Part shown: in pieces, positions 54,603 through 64,000 of the stretch | Layout: every line of letters begins with the position of its first letter | Numbering within the stretch: position 1 is the stretch's first letter | Origin: Pilatotrama ljubarskyi | Lineage: Eukaryota > Basidiomycota > Agaricomycetes > Polyporales > Polyporaceae | Direction of reading: 5' to 3' | Assembly (NCBI GenBank): GCA_022385805.1 | Contig: MU277672.1 | Span: 354,012-418,011, forward strand | Length of the DNA: 64,000 nucleotides | Position numbers and translations under genes: made by a program | Notes under the pieces: generated by a model | Database searches by the model: none | The model's input: the letters and a program-made list of their open reading frames with translations, nothing else | Told to the model about the DNA's origin: nothing

Positions 54603-57600
54603 CTAGATGAAGTACATCCTCCGGTTCAACCCGGACGGCTTGAAGATCTGGCGCCACAAGTCGAGGTCGACCTCCTGCTCGCGCCCGGTCGCGTTCGACG
54701 CGGTGTCGCTCAGCGCCTGGCCGTTCGCGCAGTGGAACTCCATCCGTCCACAGGCGCGCTGTGAGTATAGATAGTGAGTAATCCGCGTGGGGTGGACGTA
54801 GGAGAGCAGGAAGACGTACGTCGGCATCTGTGGGGTAGGGACGTCAGCGGATGAGGCAAAGCAGCAGGACGGGGGAGACTCACAGTACACGGGCGCGGGG
54901 ATTGAGACGGAGCGCGTCGCGCTCGCATAACTGTGACACAGGTGGAATGTGAGAGTCTGCACCCTGTACGACGACCCAGACGTGGTCAGCTATCGCCCTC
55001 ACCCAAAACATGCAAGAGACCTACTGCATGGGGTTGAGCGCCGTCTCGTTCTCAAGGATCACATAATGAGCCGGGCGGCTCGCTATACGGACACGCGTCA
55101 GTTACCCGCCACCCATCTCCAGCCCGGGGGACGACACTCACTCCCGAGAAGCCCCGAGTGCGACTGCAAATAAAAGTCCGGGTAGTTGGGGTTCGTGATG
55201 TGCTGGTCGATGAGCAGGCCCGCGGGGCAGTTGCCCGACCGGTCGCCGTCCCTCGGCCTGAAAAACAAGTAGCCATGTACGTCAGTCATGACCAGGTGCA
55301 AGATGAAGGCTCCTGGAGAGCACGGGAGGGACGAACTCGCGCGGGAAGAAACGGACGTGGTGCCTGCAATGTGTACGCGATTCAGTTGTGAAGCTAGATT
55401 GAGGAAGAGCCCTGCGGGCACTGACCGCTTTCCGACGACTATGAAGAGCAGTTTCGGCCTCATGTGGGCCGGGATGTTGCACTTCACGAACGCGCCTACA
55501 TCGACGATCGTCGTTAGCACCCACCGGTCCTCGTGGAGATCGGCGGAATACGCACTCTTGATCATGGGGATCTCCATCGCCGCGACCTGCGCGAACTCGC
55601 CCTCGCTCACGCCGTCGCGGTAGAACACAATCGTCTTGGGCGGCGGCGGCTCCTGCTTGGTCGCGTTCAACTGGAATTTGCGGTAGTCGTTCAGCACGTT
55701 CTGTGTCATCCCTACCGTCAGCCTTGCCTTCACCCCAAGACGGGAGCGTGGAGCCTGGGAAGTGGCACGTACGACCATCATGCCCTCGAGGTCGGCGATG
55801 ATCTCCTGCCGGGCACGCTGCACGTTCACGAAGGACGTCATCTTGCTGATCATCGAGTCGACCGAGGCGACGAGCCCGGTCACGGACGGTCGCGAGGTGA
55901 CGCCAGGGCCCGGATGTCCGACGTCGGCGCCTGCGGCGTCGGCGGTTATAACCAGCTAGCGATGTGAGCTCTATTGGGGCGGAGCAGCTTACCGACAACC
56001 ATGCAGGTCTGGAGGAACGCAGCCGCCTCGGTGTCAAGGACGGAGTTCGTCCCACCGATGCGCGCGTTGATCCTGGACCGGCGCTTTGAGTCAGCAGCAG
56101 CACGTTCATCCTGCAGGACGCCTACTCACTTCAAGGCGACGTTGTTGCAGTACTGGTCGTTCGCGCCCCTCCACTTCGGCGACCGCTACACGGCGTGTCA
56201 GCGCAGTCCGACTTTGCTAACCAAACAGCCGGAAAAAGGGAATATGGGGGGCTTACCACACACTGCGTAGATACCATCCGCCTGACGTCGCCCCAGTGCT
56301 TGACCTCCCGCCGGCAGTCGGCCGCGCTGGCGGGGAGCACGACGATGATCAGATCGGGGTGGATCTTCTGTCCGTTCATGATCGCCGCGCTGAGACTCTC
56401 GAGAGTCTAAATGAGGAATCCCGACGGTGAGGGCATATTCGGCGGAAAGTGTGTGCGAGAAGGCTTACCGGGACGGGGTTCTGCTGATTCCCGTTGAGGA
56501 TGGGCGGGTAGCGGTTGACGACCTCTGCGAAGCGGAACGATCTATCAGTAAACGACCCGCCTCGATCTCCTTCCAAGGAAGATTCGTACCCAAGCCTGGT
56601 AAGACGTCAGTCATCAGTGAAATGGTCCCCGGCGAAGCGTCACGACAGACTTACCAGCGCGCTGCAGATTGCCGACCAGCCTGGAGATGAAGTCTTGCAC
56701 ATCGGGCAGCTGCGCGTGCGAGTCGAACACCGCCACGCCCCAGTGGCGCAGTGTCGCCGCCTGGACGAACCGCTGCCCCACCACGTTCCACGCGCCCTTC
56801 TTCTCCACAATCCTCTACACACCCCGCGTCAGCTCGCGAAAATCAGTCGCTCAGCGCGGAAAGGCGAGGGTGCGTACCATGCTGTTGTTGGCATAGCGGA
56901 TCTGCGGGGGCGGGATGACGACGCCCGAGATCGACATCGGGTGCGTGTTGACCTTCATCCCCGCCTCTCTCATGAAATCCGACGTCGCGTAGTCCAGGAG
57001 CTGGTTCTGCACAACCACGTAAGCTCTCGGTCAGCAACCAGCAACCCGCCCGCAGACCCGACCGCACTGACCTGCCCCGACACGGCGTTCTGGATGTCCC
57101 TGAGACGCTCCTGCGGCTTCTGCTTCGCGAAATTGAGAAATTCCGTCTGGCACTTGGGCAGGAGCTTCTTGCGGTACACCTGCCCCGGCACGACCTCGCA
57201 GAACTCGGCGGGGATGATGGCGCTGCGGCCCCTGCGCACGCCGACGATCGTCGGGTAGCGCACCTGCACGTTGTACTTGTGCTGGAAGTGTCTCTGCGGA
57301 CAGTCAGTTCTTGCGTCAGCCAACGAACTGCGACAGGGACAGGAAGTCGGGTGCGGGGGAAAGGGGAGGTTGTGAAGAAGAGGCTTACGGCGACGGTCCA
57401 CCGATCGCCGTCCTTGTCGAACTCCTGCAGGCCGGCCTCGCGGACGAGCTCGCTGATCGGGCGCGGGCGCATCTTCGGGGTCAGGGTCACTTTGACGAGC
57501 ACGCCCTTGAGGAAGGAGCGGAGCTGGTTGTGCTGGATGGGCGTGAGGTTCGCCAGGGCGCGGACGTCGTTGAGCTCGAGGTGGGCGAGCATGCTGTCGA

Positions 57601-58564
57601 TGAGACGGCCCGGGGTGTATCTGCGTAGGTTTTCTTCAGCAACGTAGCGGAACAGTGGTGAGTCGGGAATGCGTACACTGCGGCATGGGAGACGTCGATG
57701 TTGATGATCAGTTTCCCGATGACGGGGCGGACGCTCCTGTAAACGAGTCAGCCGTCTGTGTACACGATGTATGCTTGGGCTCACTGGAAGATGCCGCGGC
57801 AGGCCGACAAGCCCACCCTGATGTCTCTCGCGTTCTGAACGATATAGAACGACCGCGCGTCCGCGGGGAAGTTGTGCCGCCTGCGATGCAGGTGTCAGGG
57901 ACTATAATATAGATTGATATCTAGGTGCCGATACCGACATGTTAGGCGCTTGCCGGACGATGAGCTGCAAGAGGTTCAGAGGCATGGCGTTGTCGCCCAG
58001 ATCGCCCGAAAGACGTTTGCGGGTGAGTCTCTCGACATCACTAGCAGGGGAGTAAGTGAATGGCGCAGCCGACGCCATAAGCTCGCTAGGACTAACCGGG
58101 GGCTGATGATGCCCACTCGCTTGATGGCGACTTCGAAGCCCTTCTTACCCAGTTGGACGGTGTACTGCAGGAGAACACACGATAAGCTACAGGGAGGTCT
58201 CCGAAGGTGGGGAGCGATGCGTACGGAGCTGGTGGGAATGTCGCGGATGGCGAACAGGTTCTTCCTTCCGTCATATACGGCGCGAGGATTGAAGGTGGCG
58301 GCCTGCTCGAGCTGGAGACGGTCGATGATTTCGTAATTGCGTCGCTTCGCGACAGCGTCGGGCTGTATGTCTGCACAGCACGAGTCAAGAGACGCGGATG
58401 AGCTGCGGTGAATATGCATTTACCAACTGGACAAGCGAAATAGCATGAATCTCGTGATCGGTGTAGAGAGACAGGAGCATACCGTCGTAATGGAACCAGG
58501 GGGTGGTGGGCAGCTGGATGATCTCGTACGAATTGGTGAAGACATCGATTCTGTGTGCAGCCAT
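54603..58564 (-). CDS. AGO: Argonaute (N-PAZ-MID-PIWI), slicer-type
   Basis: Core effector of RNA interference that binds small RNAs and can cut target RNA. A short N-terminus starts MAAHRIDVFTNSYEIIQLP at 58564, without the Gly/Arg-rich head of many Agaricomycete paralogues. L1 and PAZ pieces: FYIVQNARDIRVGLSACRG, GRLIDSMLAHLELNDV, RPISELVREAGLQEF, HKYNVQVRYPTIVGV and IIPAEFCEVVPGQVY. MID: NRYPPILNGNQQNPVP and IHPDLIIVVLPA. The PIWI catalytic set is intact: GADVGHPGPG (D), RQEIIADLEGMM (E), FYRDGVSEGEF (D) and YYAD (D), a DEDD tetrad like Neurospora QDE-2. About 20 introns, including an 8-nt microexon at 54827-54820 that carries the last Asp. It ends RRMYFI. Divergent from SRP receptor alpha. 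Confidence 0.91.
54820..54827 (-). other. AGO: 8-nt microexon of the Argonaute gene
   Basis: The minus strand reads ATGCCGAC between a CCCCACAG acceptor and a GTACGT donor. The flanking introns are 54883-54828 (56 nt) and 54819-54759 (61 nt). Together with T from the preceding exon it encodes Tyr-Ala-Asp of the PIWI YYAD motif, and the frame then continues RACGRMEFHC. Skipping it would break the frame. Confidence 0.78.
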
Positions 58565-59000
58565 ATCTGAGAGCGTGTGAGTTGTTGACGCACAAGGATT
58601 AGGTGGGACGTACCGCTGGACCGGACGGTTGAGCTGGACGCAGAAGCAGGGGCCGGGGGCGGATGGCGGGCGGGGGGACGTGGGGGGACGAGAGAGCGGG
58701 CGGAAGCGTCGGGGCTGGCAGCAGCTGGAGAGGCGGGTTAAGTAGCGGAGAGAGGTGCTTCGAAATACGAACGCACGTGCTGCGGTCCGAGTCTGAGCTG
58801 ACGAGGACGCGGACAGTCGAGAGGACGCGTCGGACGCGTCGGGGTGGTAGGCGGACACTGGCCGAGGACGCGGGGTCGGGAGGAGATCGCGATCGAAGCG
58901 TGCCAGATCGCCGCCGGGCGCTCCTTGCACGCGGGAGAAGCGCCGTGGCTCGTCTCTTGCACCGCTAGCAGCACTTGCTCTCAGCTCGCCGGTTTGCGCC
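58565..59000. promoter_or_regulatory. divergent promoter interval, Argonaute / SRP receptor
   Basis: 436 bases between the two start codons. GC-rich, with no TATA box seen. The minus frame is open through it but has Arg/Pro/Ser-rich content without Argonaute features. Confidence 0.45.
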
Positions 59001-61844
59001 ATGCTCGACCACTGTTCGATATCCCACAAGGGTGCGTACGCGGCGTGCAGGGAAGGCGGAATGGCTGACCCAGGCTTCTCCGTGCGCAGGCGGCGTCGTG
59101 CTCTGGTCGCGCTCCTTCACGCCTGCAGCACCCCATACCGCAGCATCCCCCGTCAACTCTCTCGTCCGCGACGCCCTCATCGACGGTCGCTCTTCCGACG
59201 GAAAGTACGAGAAGGACGGCTACGCCGTCAAGTGGACCTTCGTGAACGATCTCGAGCTCATATTCGTCGTGCGTCCTCTGTCTTCCGCCCGAGTCACCCC
59301 GCATTCAGCCCTCTCTGCGCCAGGTCGCCTACCAGCGCATCCTCCAACTGACTTACGTGGACGACCTGCTCAATGCACTCAAAACCCTCTTCGTCAAACT
59401 CTTCCAGCCCTTCCTCACCACCTTCGTCGCGTCCCTCCATGCCACCAGCACATCCAAGTCATCCTCGTCCGCGGACACCTCTGCCTCGTGGAATTTTGCC
59501 AAGGCGTTCGACGGTTGGGATGCCGTATTCGATAAATTATTGCGCGGCCTCGAGGACAAGGCTGCTCAGGTTCGTGTCCTCTGCTCCGTGAACATGCCGT
59601 ACTTGACGTTTAACATAGGAGAGGCGTACGCGCTCTGGGCACGTCACCCGTCCCATGGTCGAAGTGACTCCTCCGTCAGAAGAGATAAGCACACGTAAGT
59701 GGTACTGTCCGACGCAATCGTTCACAGCTCCTCACAATGTACTGCGGAGCCAGTGCCCTCACAGTCGAATGACAACGTCCTAGACGAGGAACAGATAGCG
59801 CGGAACGTACAAGCTCTGAAGAACAGGCTACGCGGCCGAGGCGGTCAGCCCGTCAGGCGCGGGCGGGGTCGTTCGGATGCCGGGAGCGGGAGAGATAGCC
59901 TCCCCGCCTCAGAGTACGGTGCTCTTGCCTACCGCCGCCCGGCGCTCCGCTCACGACATATCACTCTAGCACCGAGACCGCGTCCAAATCCAAGAAGAAA
60001 TCCAAGGCGAAAGCGCAGCGCAAATGGGGCGACGAGGCGCCCACAGACGCGGACATGGCCTCGCTCGACTTCTCGTACGACAGCTCCACGTCCGACACGC
60101 AGCACGCCCCGCAGCGCGCGCCCGACCTCGCCGCGCTCGTCGACAACGGCTCGCTCGGCACGCGCACCCAGGACGGCCTGTATGAGGTGCGCGACTGGGA
60201 GTTCTCGGCCTCGCACCAGGGCAAGAGCGCCGACGACGTCATCGCGGAGGTGCTCAGCAAGGGCGGGCAGGCGCCCGAGGCGAAGTCCGCCGCCGCGGGC
60301 GGGTCGTTGGGCGCGCTCGGCTCGATCTTTGCGAGGCTGACGGGCTCGAAGGTGCTGAGCGAGGAGGACCTGAAGCCGGTGCTGGAGGCGATGAAGCAGC
60401 ACCTCATGAAGAAGAACGTCGCGAAGGAGATTTCTGACAAGATATGCGAGGACGTGGGGCAGAGCCTCGTCGGCAAGAAAGTCGGCGGTTTCCAGAGTAT
60501 GCTTCAACTTAGTGTCTTTCTCTGTCGACTATGCTCACGATACTTTGCGACCAGCTACGAACTCGGCCGTGCGCCAAGCGCTCGCGAACTCGATCACGCG
60601 CATCCTCACGCCGAAGACGTCGACGGACCTGCTGCTCTCGATCCGCACGAAGCTCTCGACGCCGCTGCCCGCGTCGCAGCAGCGCCAGCCGTACAGCATC
60701 ACGTTCGTCGGCGTGAACGGCGTCGGCAAGAGCACCAACCTCTCCAAGGTCTGCTTCTGGCTCATCCAGAACGGGTTCAGAGTGCTCATCGCCGCGTGCG
60801 ATACGTTCCGGTCTGTATTGCATGCTCACTTGACTTGAGTATACTCCCCGCTCACGGTTCTCGTTCTCTCAATGCAGGAGCGGTGCAGTCGAGCAGCTGC
60901 GCGTGCACGTCCGCAACCTCAGCATGCTCGGCGTCGACGGCGCGACGAACAGCAAGGGCCGCGTCGAGCTGTACGAGCGCGGGTATGGCAAAGACGCCGC
61001 AGGGATCGCGAAGGAGGCCATCAACTACGGTGCATCTTCGCTTCCTTCCCTTCATGTTCTCTTCCAGGATACGGACGTGATGCTGACATTGCTCTAGCGC
61101 GAGACAATGATTTCGATGTCGTGCTCATTGATACCGCGGGTCGGATGCAGGACAACGAGGTGCGTCTGTATGCCATGGTAGCCTGCGCAGGCCAATGACG
61201 ACTGACCTTGTGTCTGCAGCCGTTGATGCGTGCGCTCGCGAAGGTAAATTCTCATTCAAAACGCTGTGATTCGCACGCTTCGTACACCTCCCGTACCGCC
61301 TTCTCTTCCTCTCCCCCCTTCTCTTGCGCGCTTCCACTCTTCCGAGTAACGCATACTGACGCCGCTCCCCACCCCTTCCCTCCCCACAGCTCGTCGCGAC
61401 GAACAACCCGGACAAGATCATCTTCGTCGGCGAAGCGCTCGTGGGCAACGAGGCCGTCGACCAGCTCACCAAGTTCGACCGCGCGTTGCGCGACTTCTCG
61501 GCCGCGTCGGGCGGGCAGGAGCGCGGTCTCGACGGGATGCTCGTCACGAAGTGGGATACGGTGGACGACAAGGTCCGTCTCCCTTCTCTTTGATAGCAGT
61601 TCCCCCTTGCGTGCGCGTACATTCTGACGTGTATTCTTATTTCCGTTCCGTAGGTCGGCGCTGCGCTCTCGATGACATACGTGACCGGGCAGCCTATCAT
61701 CTTCGTCGGATGTGGACAGGTATGTTGCATCCACCCTTCGCGTCTCTCCGAACTGCTTCTGACAATCCAACTCTCATACAGACGTACACCGACCTCAGGC
61801 AGCTGCGCGTCGCGAACGTCGTGCAGGCTATCCTTAGCGACTGA
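59001..61844 (+). CDS. SRP101: signal recognition particle receptor subunit alpha (Srp101)
   Basis: GTPase that docks SRP-ribosome complexes at the ER membrane. Exon 1 (MLDHCSISHKG) splices to GVVLWSRSF, the longin/SRX domain that binds the beta subunit, with LQLTYVDDLLNALKTLFV. A charged linker follows (KAKAQRKWGDE, SLDFSYDSST). The NG domain is complete: EISDKICEDVGQSLVGKK (N domain), FVGVNGVGKSTNLSK (G1), AACDTFRSGAVEQL (G2), VLIDTAGRMQDNE (G3), LVTKWDTVDDKVG (G4, with Trp where Phe or Leu is usual) and QPIIFVGCGQTYTDL (G5). It ends VVQAILSD. Ten or so introns. Confidence 0.94.
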
Positions 61845-62768
61845 GCCACGCCGAGCCGGGCCTCGCCCAGTAGTCTCTGTTCTAGTATGCGGTGTCTCTA
61901 GATGCACGTTTGCGCCCGCTTTCGTATCATCATTCTCATCAGATCCATGGCCGGTGGTGTCAGCTCCCCGACGCTCCCTCAGTGCTGCAGAACCCTCCCG
62001 TGTGACCAGGCGTATGCGCCTCACCGCGGATGGCCGCAAGATCATATCGCTGCTGCTGCCCCCCATCGAGTCTGCGGCGTCCAACGGTCACGCTGCATGT
62101 ACTCTTCGTCTTAGCGTCGAGGGAGCGTTCCACTAGTGCGCGCAACCTCGGCATGCATACCTGGCGCATGCGAGTCGAGTCCGACCGCAGAGCATCGCTG
62201 ATGCGCGATCCGCAACACCCCGTGCTTCGTCCGAGCGGGCGTCGCTCCCGACAGGAACCCGGTCAAAGACTCGATCATGCAGTATGCAGTGCACGTTCAC
62301 ATGCACGGATCCGGATCACTGATGTGCACGCACACTCAGCTCAGACGTTCCAGTACGGCAGTGTCTGCAGACCTAGTAGTAGGGTAGTAGGGCCTTCCTC
62401 CATGACTCACAGGACGGCGCAACATCTCCTACAGATGCCCGCCGCATGATATCGAGCCGTCTCGCTCCAAGGGCCTGAACTGCGGACGCGAGCAAGTTCA
62501 GGTTGCGTGCGCCTTCGATTGGCAAATCACAAGGCACGTCCACCCTCAAGCCACACAACCGTAAGTACGTCCCGTAAGTACACTTATGACCTCCAGGAAC
62601 CGCACGCAATCTCAAGGCACGCTTACTTACGAGTCGCAGGCCCGGGCGTTTCTGGTGCCACAATATCGCTGGCATTCGGCGACATTCGATGTTCGAGCGC
62701 TTCGGCTGCAGTCACCAGTGCCTATCGCGCGCCCCGGCGATAACATTCAATGGATGATTCAGGATCGC

Positions 62769-62792
62769 GAGGACCGAGGACCGAGGACCGAG
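62769..62792 (+). repeat. (GAGGACC)3 tandem repeat
   Basis: Three perfect 7-mers plus three bases of a fourth. Confidence 0.9.
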
Positions 62793-63018
62793 CCCGGCCA
62801 TAGTAGATCTAGTAAAACGTCAACGGGATACGACATGCGCATGAGTACGCGAGACGTGCATCAGCTGAGCGGCGGCGCATGGGCTCTCGGGCTTGCGAGA
62901 CATATCATCATCCACGAATCATGTCATACGAACCCGAGCCCGAGGTCGCGCCGCACTCGTACACAGTATGTACTGTAATAAGTGCTGTAAGTCTGACCAG
63001 TGCCTGTGGCGGTATGAT

Positions 63019-63039
63019 GAAGCTTTGAAGCTTTGAAGC
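63019..63039 (+). repeat. (GAAGCTTT)2.6 tandem repeat
   Basis: Two full 8-mers and five bases of a third. Confidence 0.9.
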
Positions 63040-63107
63040 GATATCGTGCCCGGTGCGTACATCTATACACAATGAAGCAGCAAGTGCCCGCGGCCGCAGA
63101 TGGATCT

Positions 63108-63126
63108 GGCCTGAGGCCTGAGGCTG
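63108..63126 (+). repeat. (GGCCTGA)2.7 tandem repeat
   Basis: Two full 7-mers and a near-complete third. Confidence 0.85.
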
Positions 63127-63846
63127 GGCACCATGCACGCTCTCACAGGGGGAGCTCCGACAGGTAGCGAGAGTCAGCCGCGACGCATATTGTACCGTAT
63201 CTTTCGTTGCAAGTCTTGCACGCAGAGCACACACCGGTACCATACAGCTCCAGCCGTGCTTCCCGCTTCTCGCAGCAACGAAGTCACTCGTACTGTATAC
63301 CTGTCGCGAGTTCCGAGTCCCCCTTGCGACAGCTCCCGGCCCGAGTCGTCGGAAATCCTGTACGCACCCACGCCAACCACGTACCTCTCAGCTGAGCTCG
63401 AGACTCGGAGTCGCCACCGCGCGAGCGCAGTGCTGACATGGGCCAGGATCCAGGAAGCCCATGGGACATCCTCGGGCACGCACGCACAGTGACACTTGCC
63501 ATAGCCGGCCCATCACCCTCCCACGGCGTGCCGCCCGAAGAGCTCGCGAAGCCCGAAGGAGGAGCGCGATCCTACTACGATGGAGCCCCCACTATAAGTA
63601 TGGGGGATCCGGGAGGGGCGTACGTACGTGCTCCATGATCAATGGCTGTAGGAGAGCTAGAGGACTAGCTATAGGTGGTCGATACCTCGTGGGTGGTAGC
63701 CTGTAGGGCGGTCGGGTGCGGCCTCAGTGCGTCCAAGTACTCCATGGTGGCGATAGATGTGGATATCGATGCAGGATGCACGCAATTGGTATGGACGCTG
63801 TATTCGAGCATGCATGATGGATCGGACGAGGATAGACGGACGCGAG

Positions 63847-63864
63847 GAGCTTGAGCTTGAGCTT
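63847..63864 (+). repeat. (GAGCTT)3 tandem repeat
   Basis: Three perfect hexamers. Confidence 0.9.
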
Positions 63865-63902
63865 ACCTGCGTGCTCACACCGTATGTGCATATGCCTGTT
63901 TT

Positions 63903-63926
63903 CTTGCCTTGCCTTGCCTTGCCTTG
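63903..63926 (+). repeat. (CTTGC)4.8 tandem repeat
   Basis: Four perfect pentamers and four bases of a fifth. Confidence 0.9.
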
Positions 63927-64000
63927 ATCATTCAGCGAAGATATCAAGCCATGTGCATGTCATAGGCAATTTTGCACCATATGTATGACACGTTCACGAT

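Larger units (their letters stand above)
61845..64000. other. gene-free stretch with scattered short tandem repeats
   Basis: No gene, RNA gene or transposon recognised in about 2.15 kb. It contains five unrelated perfect short tandem repeats at 62769-62792, 63019-63039, 63108-63126, 63847-63864 and 63903-63926, listed separately. Confidence 0.5.

Noticed and set aside
61125..62084. 319-codon minus-strand frame across the SRP receptor 3' end
   Set aside because: It overlaps well-defined SRP receptor exons and the text has no family features.
1..64000. CRISPR arrays, bacterial-type operons, insertion sequences, viral or toxin genes
   Set aside because: None seen. Intron-rich eukaryotic genes throughout, with no transposase, integrase or reverse-transcriptase motifs recognised.

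Overview
The window is about 56% GC nuclear DNA from a filamentous basidiomycete, most likely an Agaricomycete. The evidence is dense gene packing on both strands, many short GT-AG introns (mostly 47-80 nt) with CTNAC-type branch sites, and typically Agaricomycete forms of several families (short arrestin-like proteins, stand-alone cytochrome b561, a 33-residue Cys-rich metallothionein, a DEDD Argonaute). I found no rRNA, tRNA, CRISPR array, prokaryotic operon or intact transposon. Families were assigned by reading motifs and no database search was run. Where I could close every exon phase by hand I say so.

Layout. 0-8.2 kb: a possible gene running off the left edge, an arrestin-like protein (-), a cytochrome b561 membrane protein (-), 3-hydroxyisobutyrate dehydrogenase (+) and an NAD(P)-dependent epimerase-like protein (+). 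8.5-19.6 kb: the Golgi ARF exchange factor GEA/GBF1 (-), 20S proteasome alpha4 (-), a divergently transcribed ZUP1-type deubiquitinase (+), and the TFIIH/CAK assembly factor MAT1/TFB3 (-). 20-31 kb: a LigB/DODA dioxygenase (+), a PKA-type catalytic subunit (+), ribosome biogenesis factor SSF1 (+), cytochrome c heme lyase (-), nitronate monooxygenase (+) and a WD40 protein (-). 32-40 kb: an unidentified conserved-looking protein (+), a five-exon SEN15 gene (-), splicing factor SYF1 (-), Rab geranylgeranyltransferase alpha BET4 (+) and a three-exon metallothionein (-). 41-54 kb: EDC4 (-), an intradiol ring-cleavage dioxygenase (-), SFT2 (+), glyoxalase II (-) and a Ser/Thr/Pro-rich single-pass membrane protein (+). 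54-62 kb: Argonaute (-) and SRP receptor alpha (+), divergent. 62-64 kb: no gene seen, with several short tandem repeats.

Most genes are housekeeping and are not linked in one pathway. Several themes recur: ubiquitin/proteasome (alpha4 and ZUP1 share a promoter interval of about 250 bp), RNA processing and silencing (SSF1, SEN15, SYF1, EDC4, Argonaute), secretory traffic (GEA, BET4, SFT2, SRP receptor) and aromatic or nitro-compound catabolism (DODA-like, intradiol dioxygenase, nitronate monooxygenase).

The most notable observations are: an 8-nt microexon that encodes the last catalytic residue of Argonaute; a BET4 gene whose first coding exon appears to be the ATG alone; two genes split so finely that long-ORF scanning misses them (SEN15 and the metallothionein); a membrane-anchor extension in frame with a well-placed CTG ahead of the DODA-like gene; a 20-bp perfect palindrome around a CACGTG box upstream of the PKA gene; and a SUMO-interaction-like motif in the ZUP1 protein.
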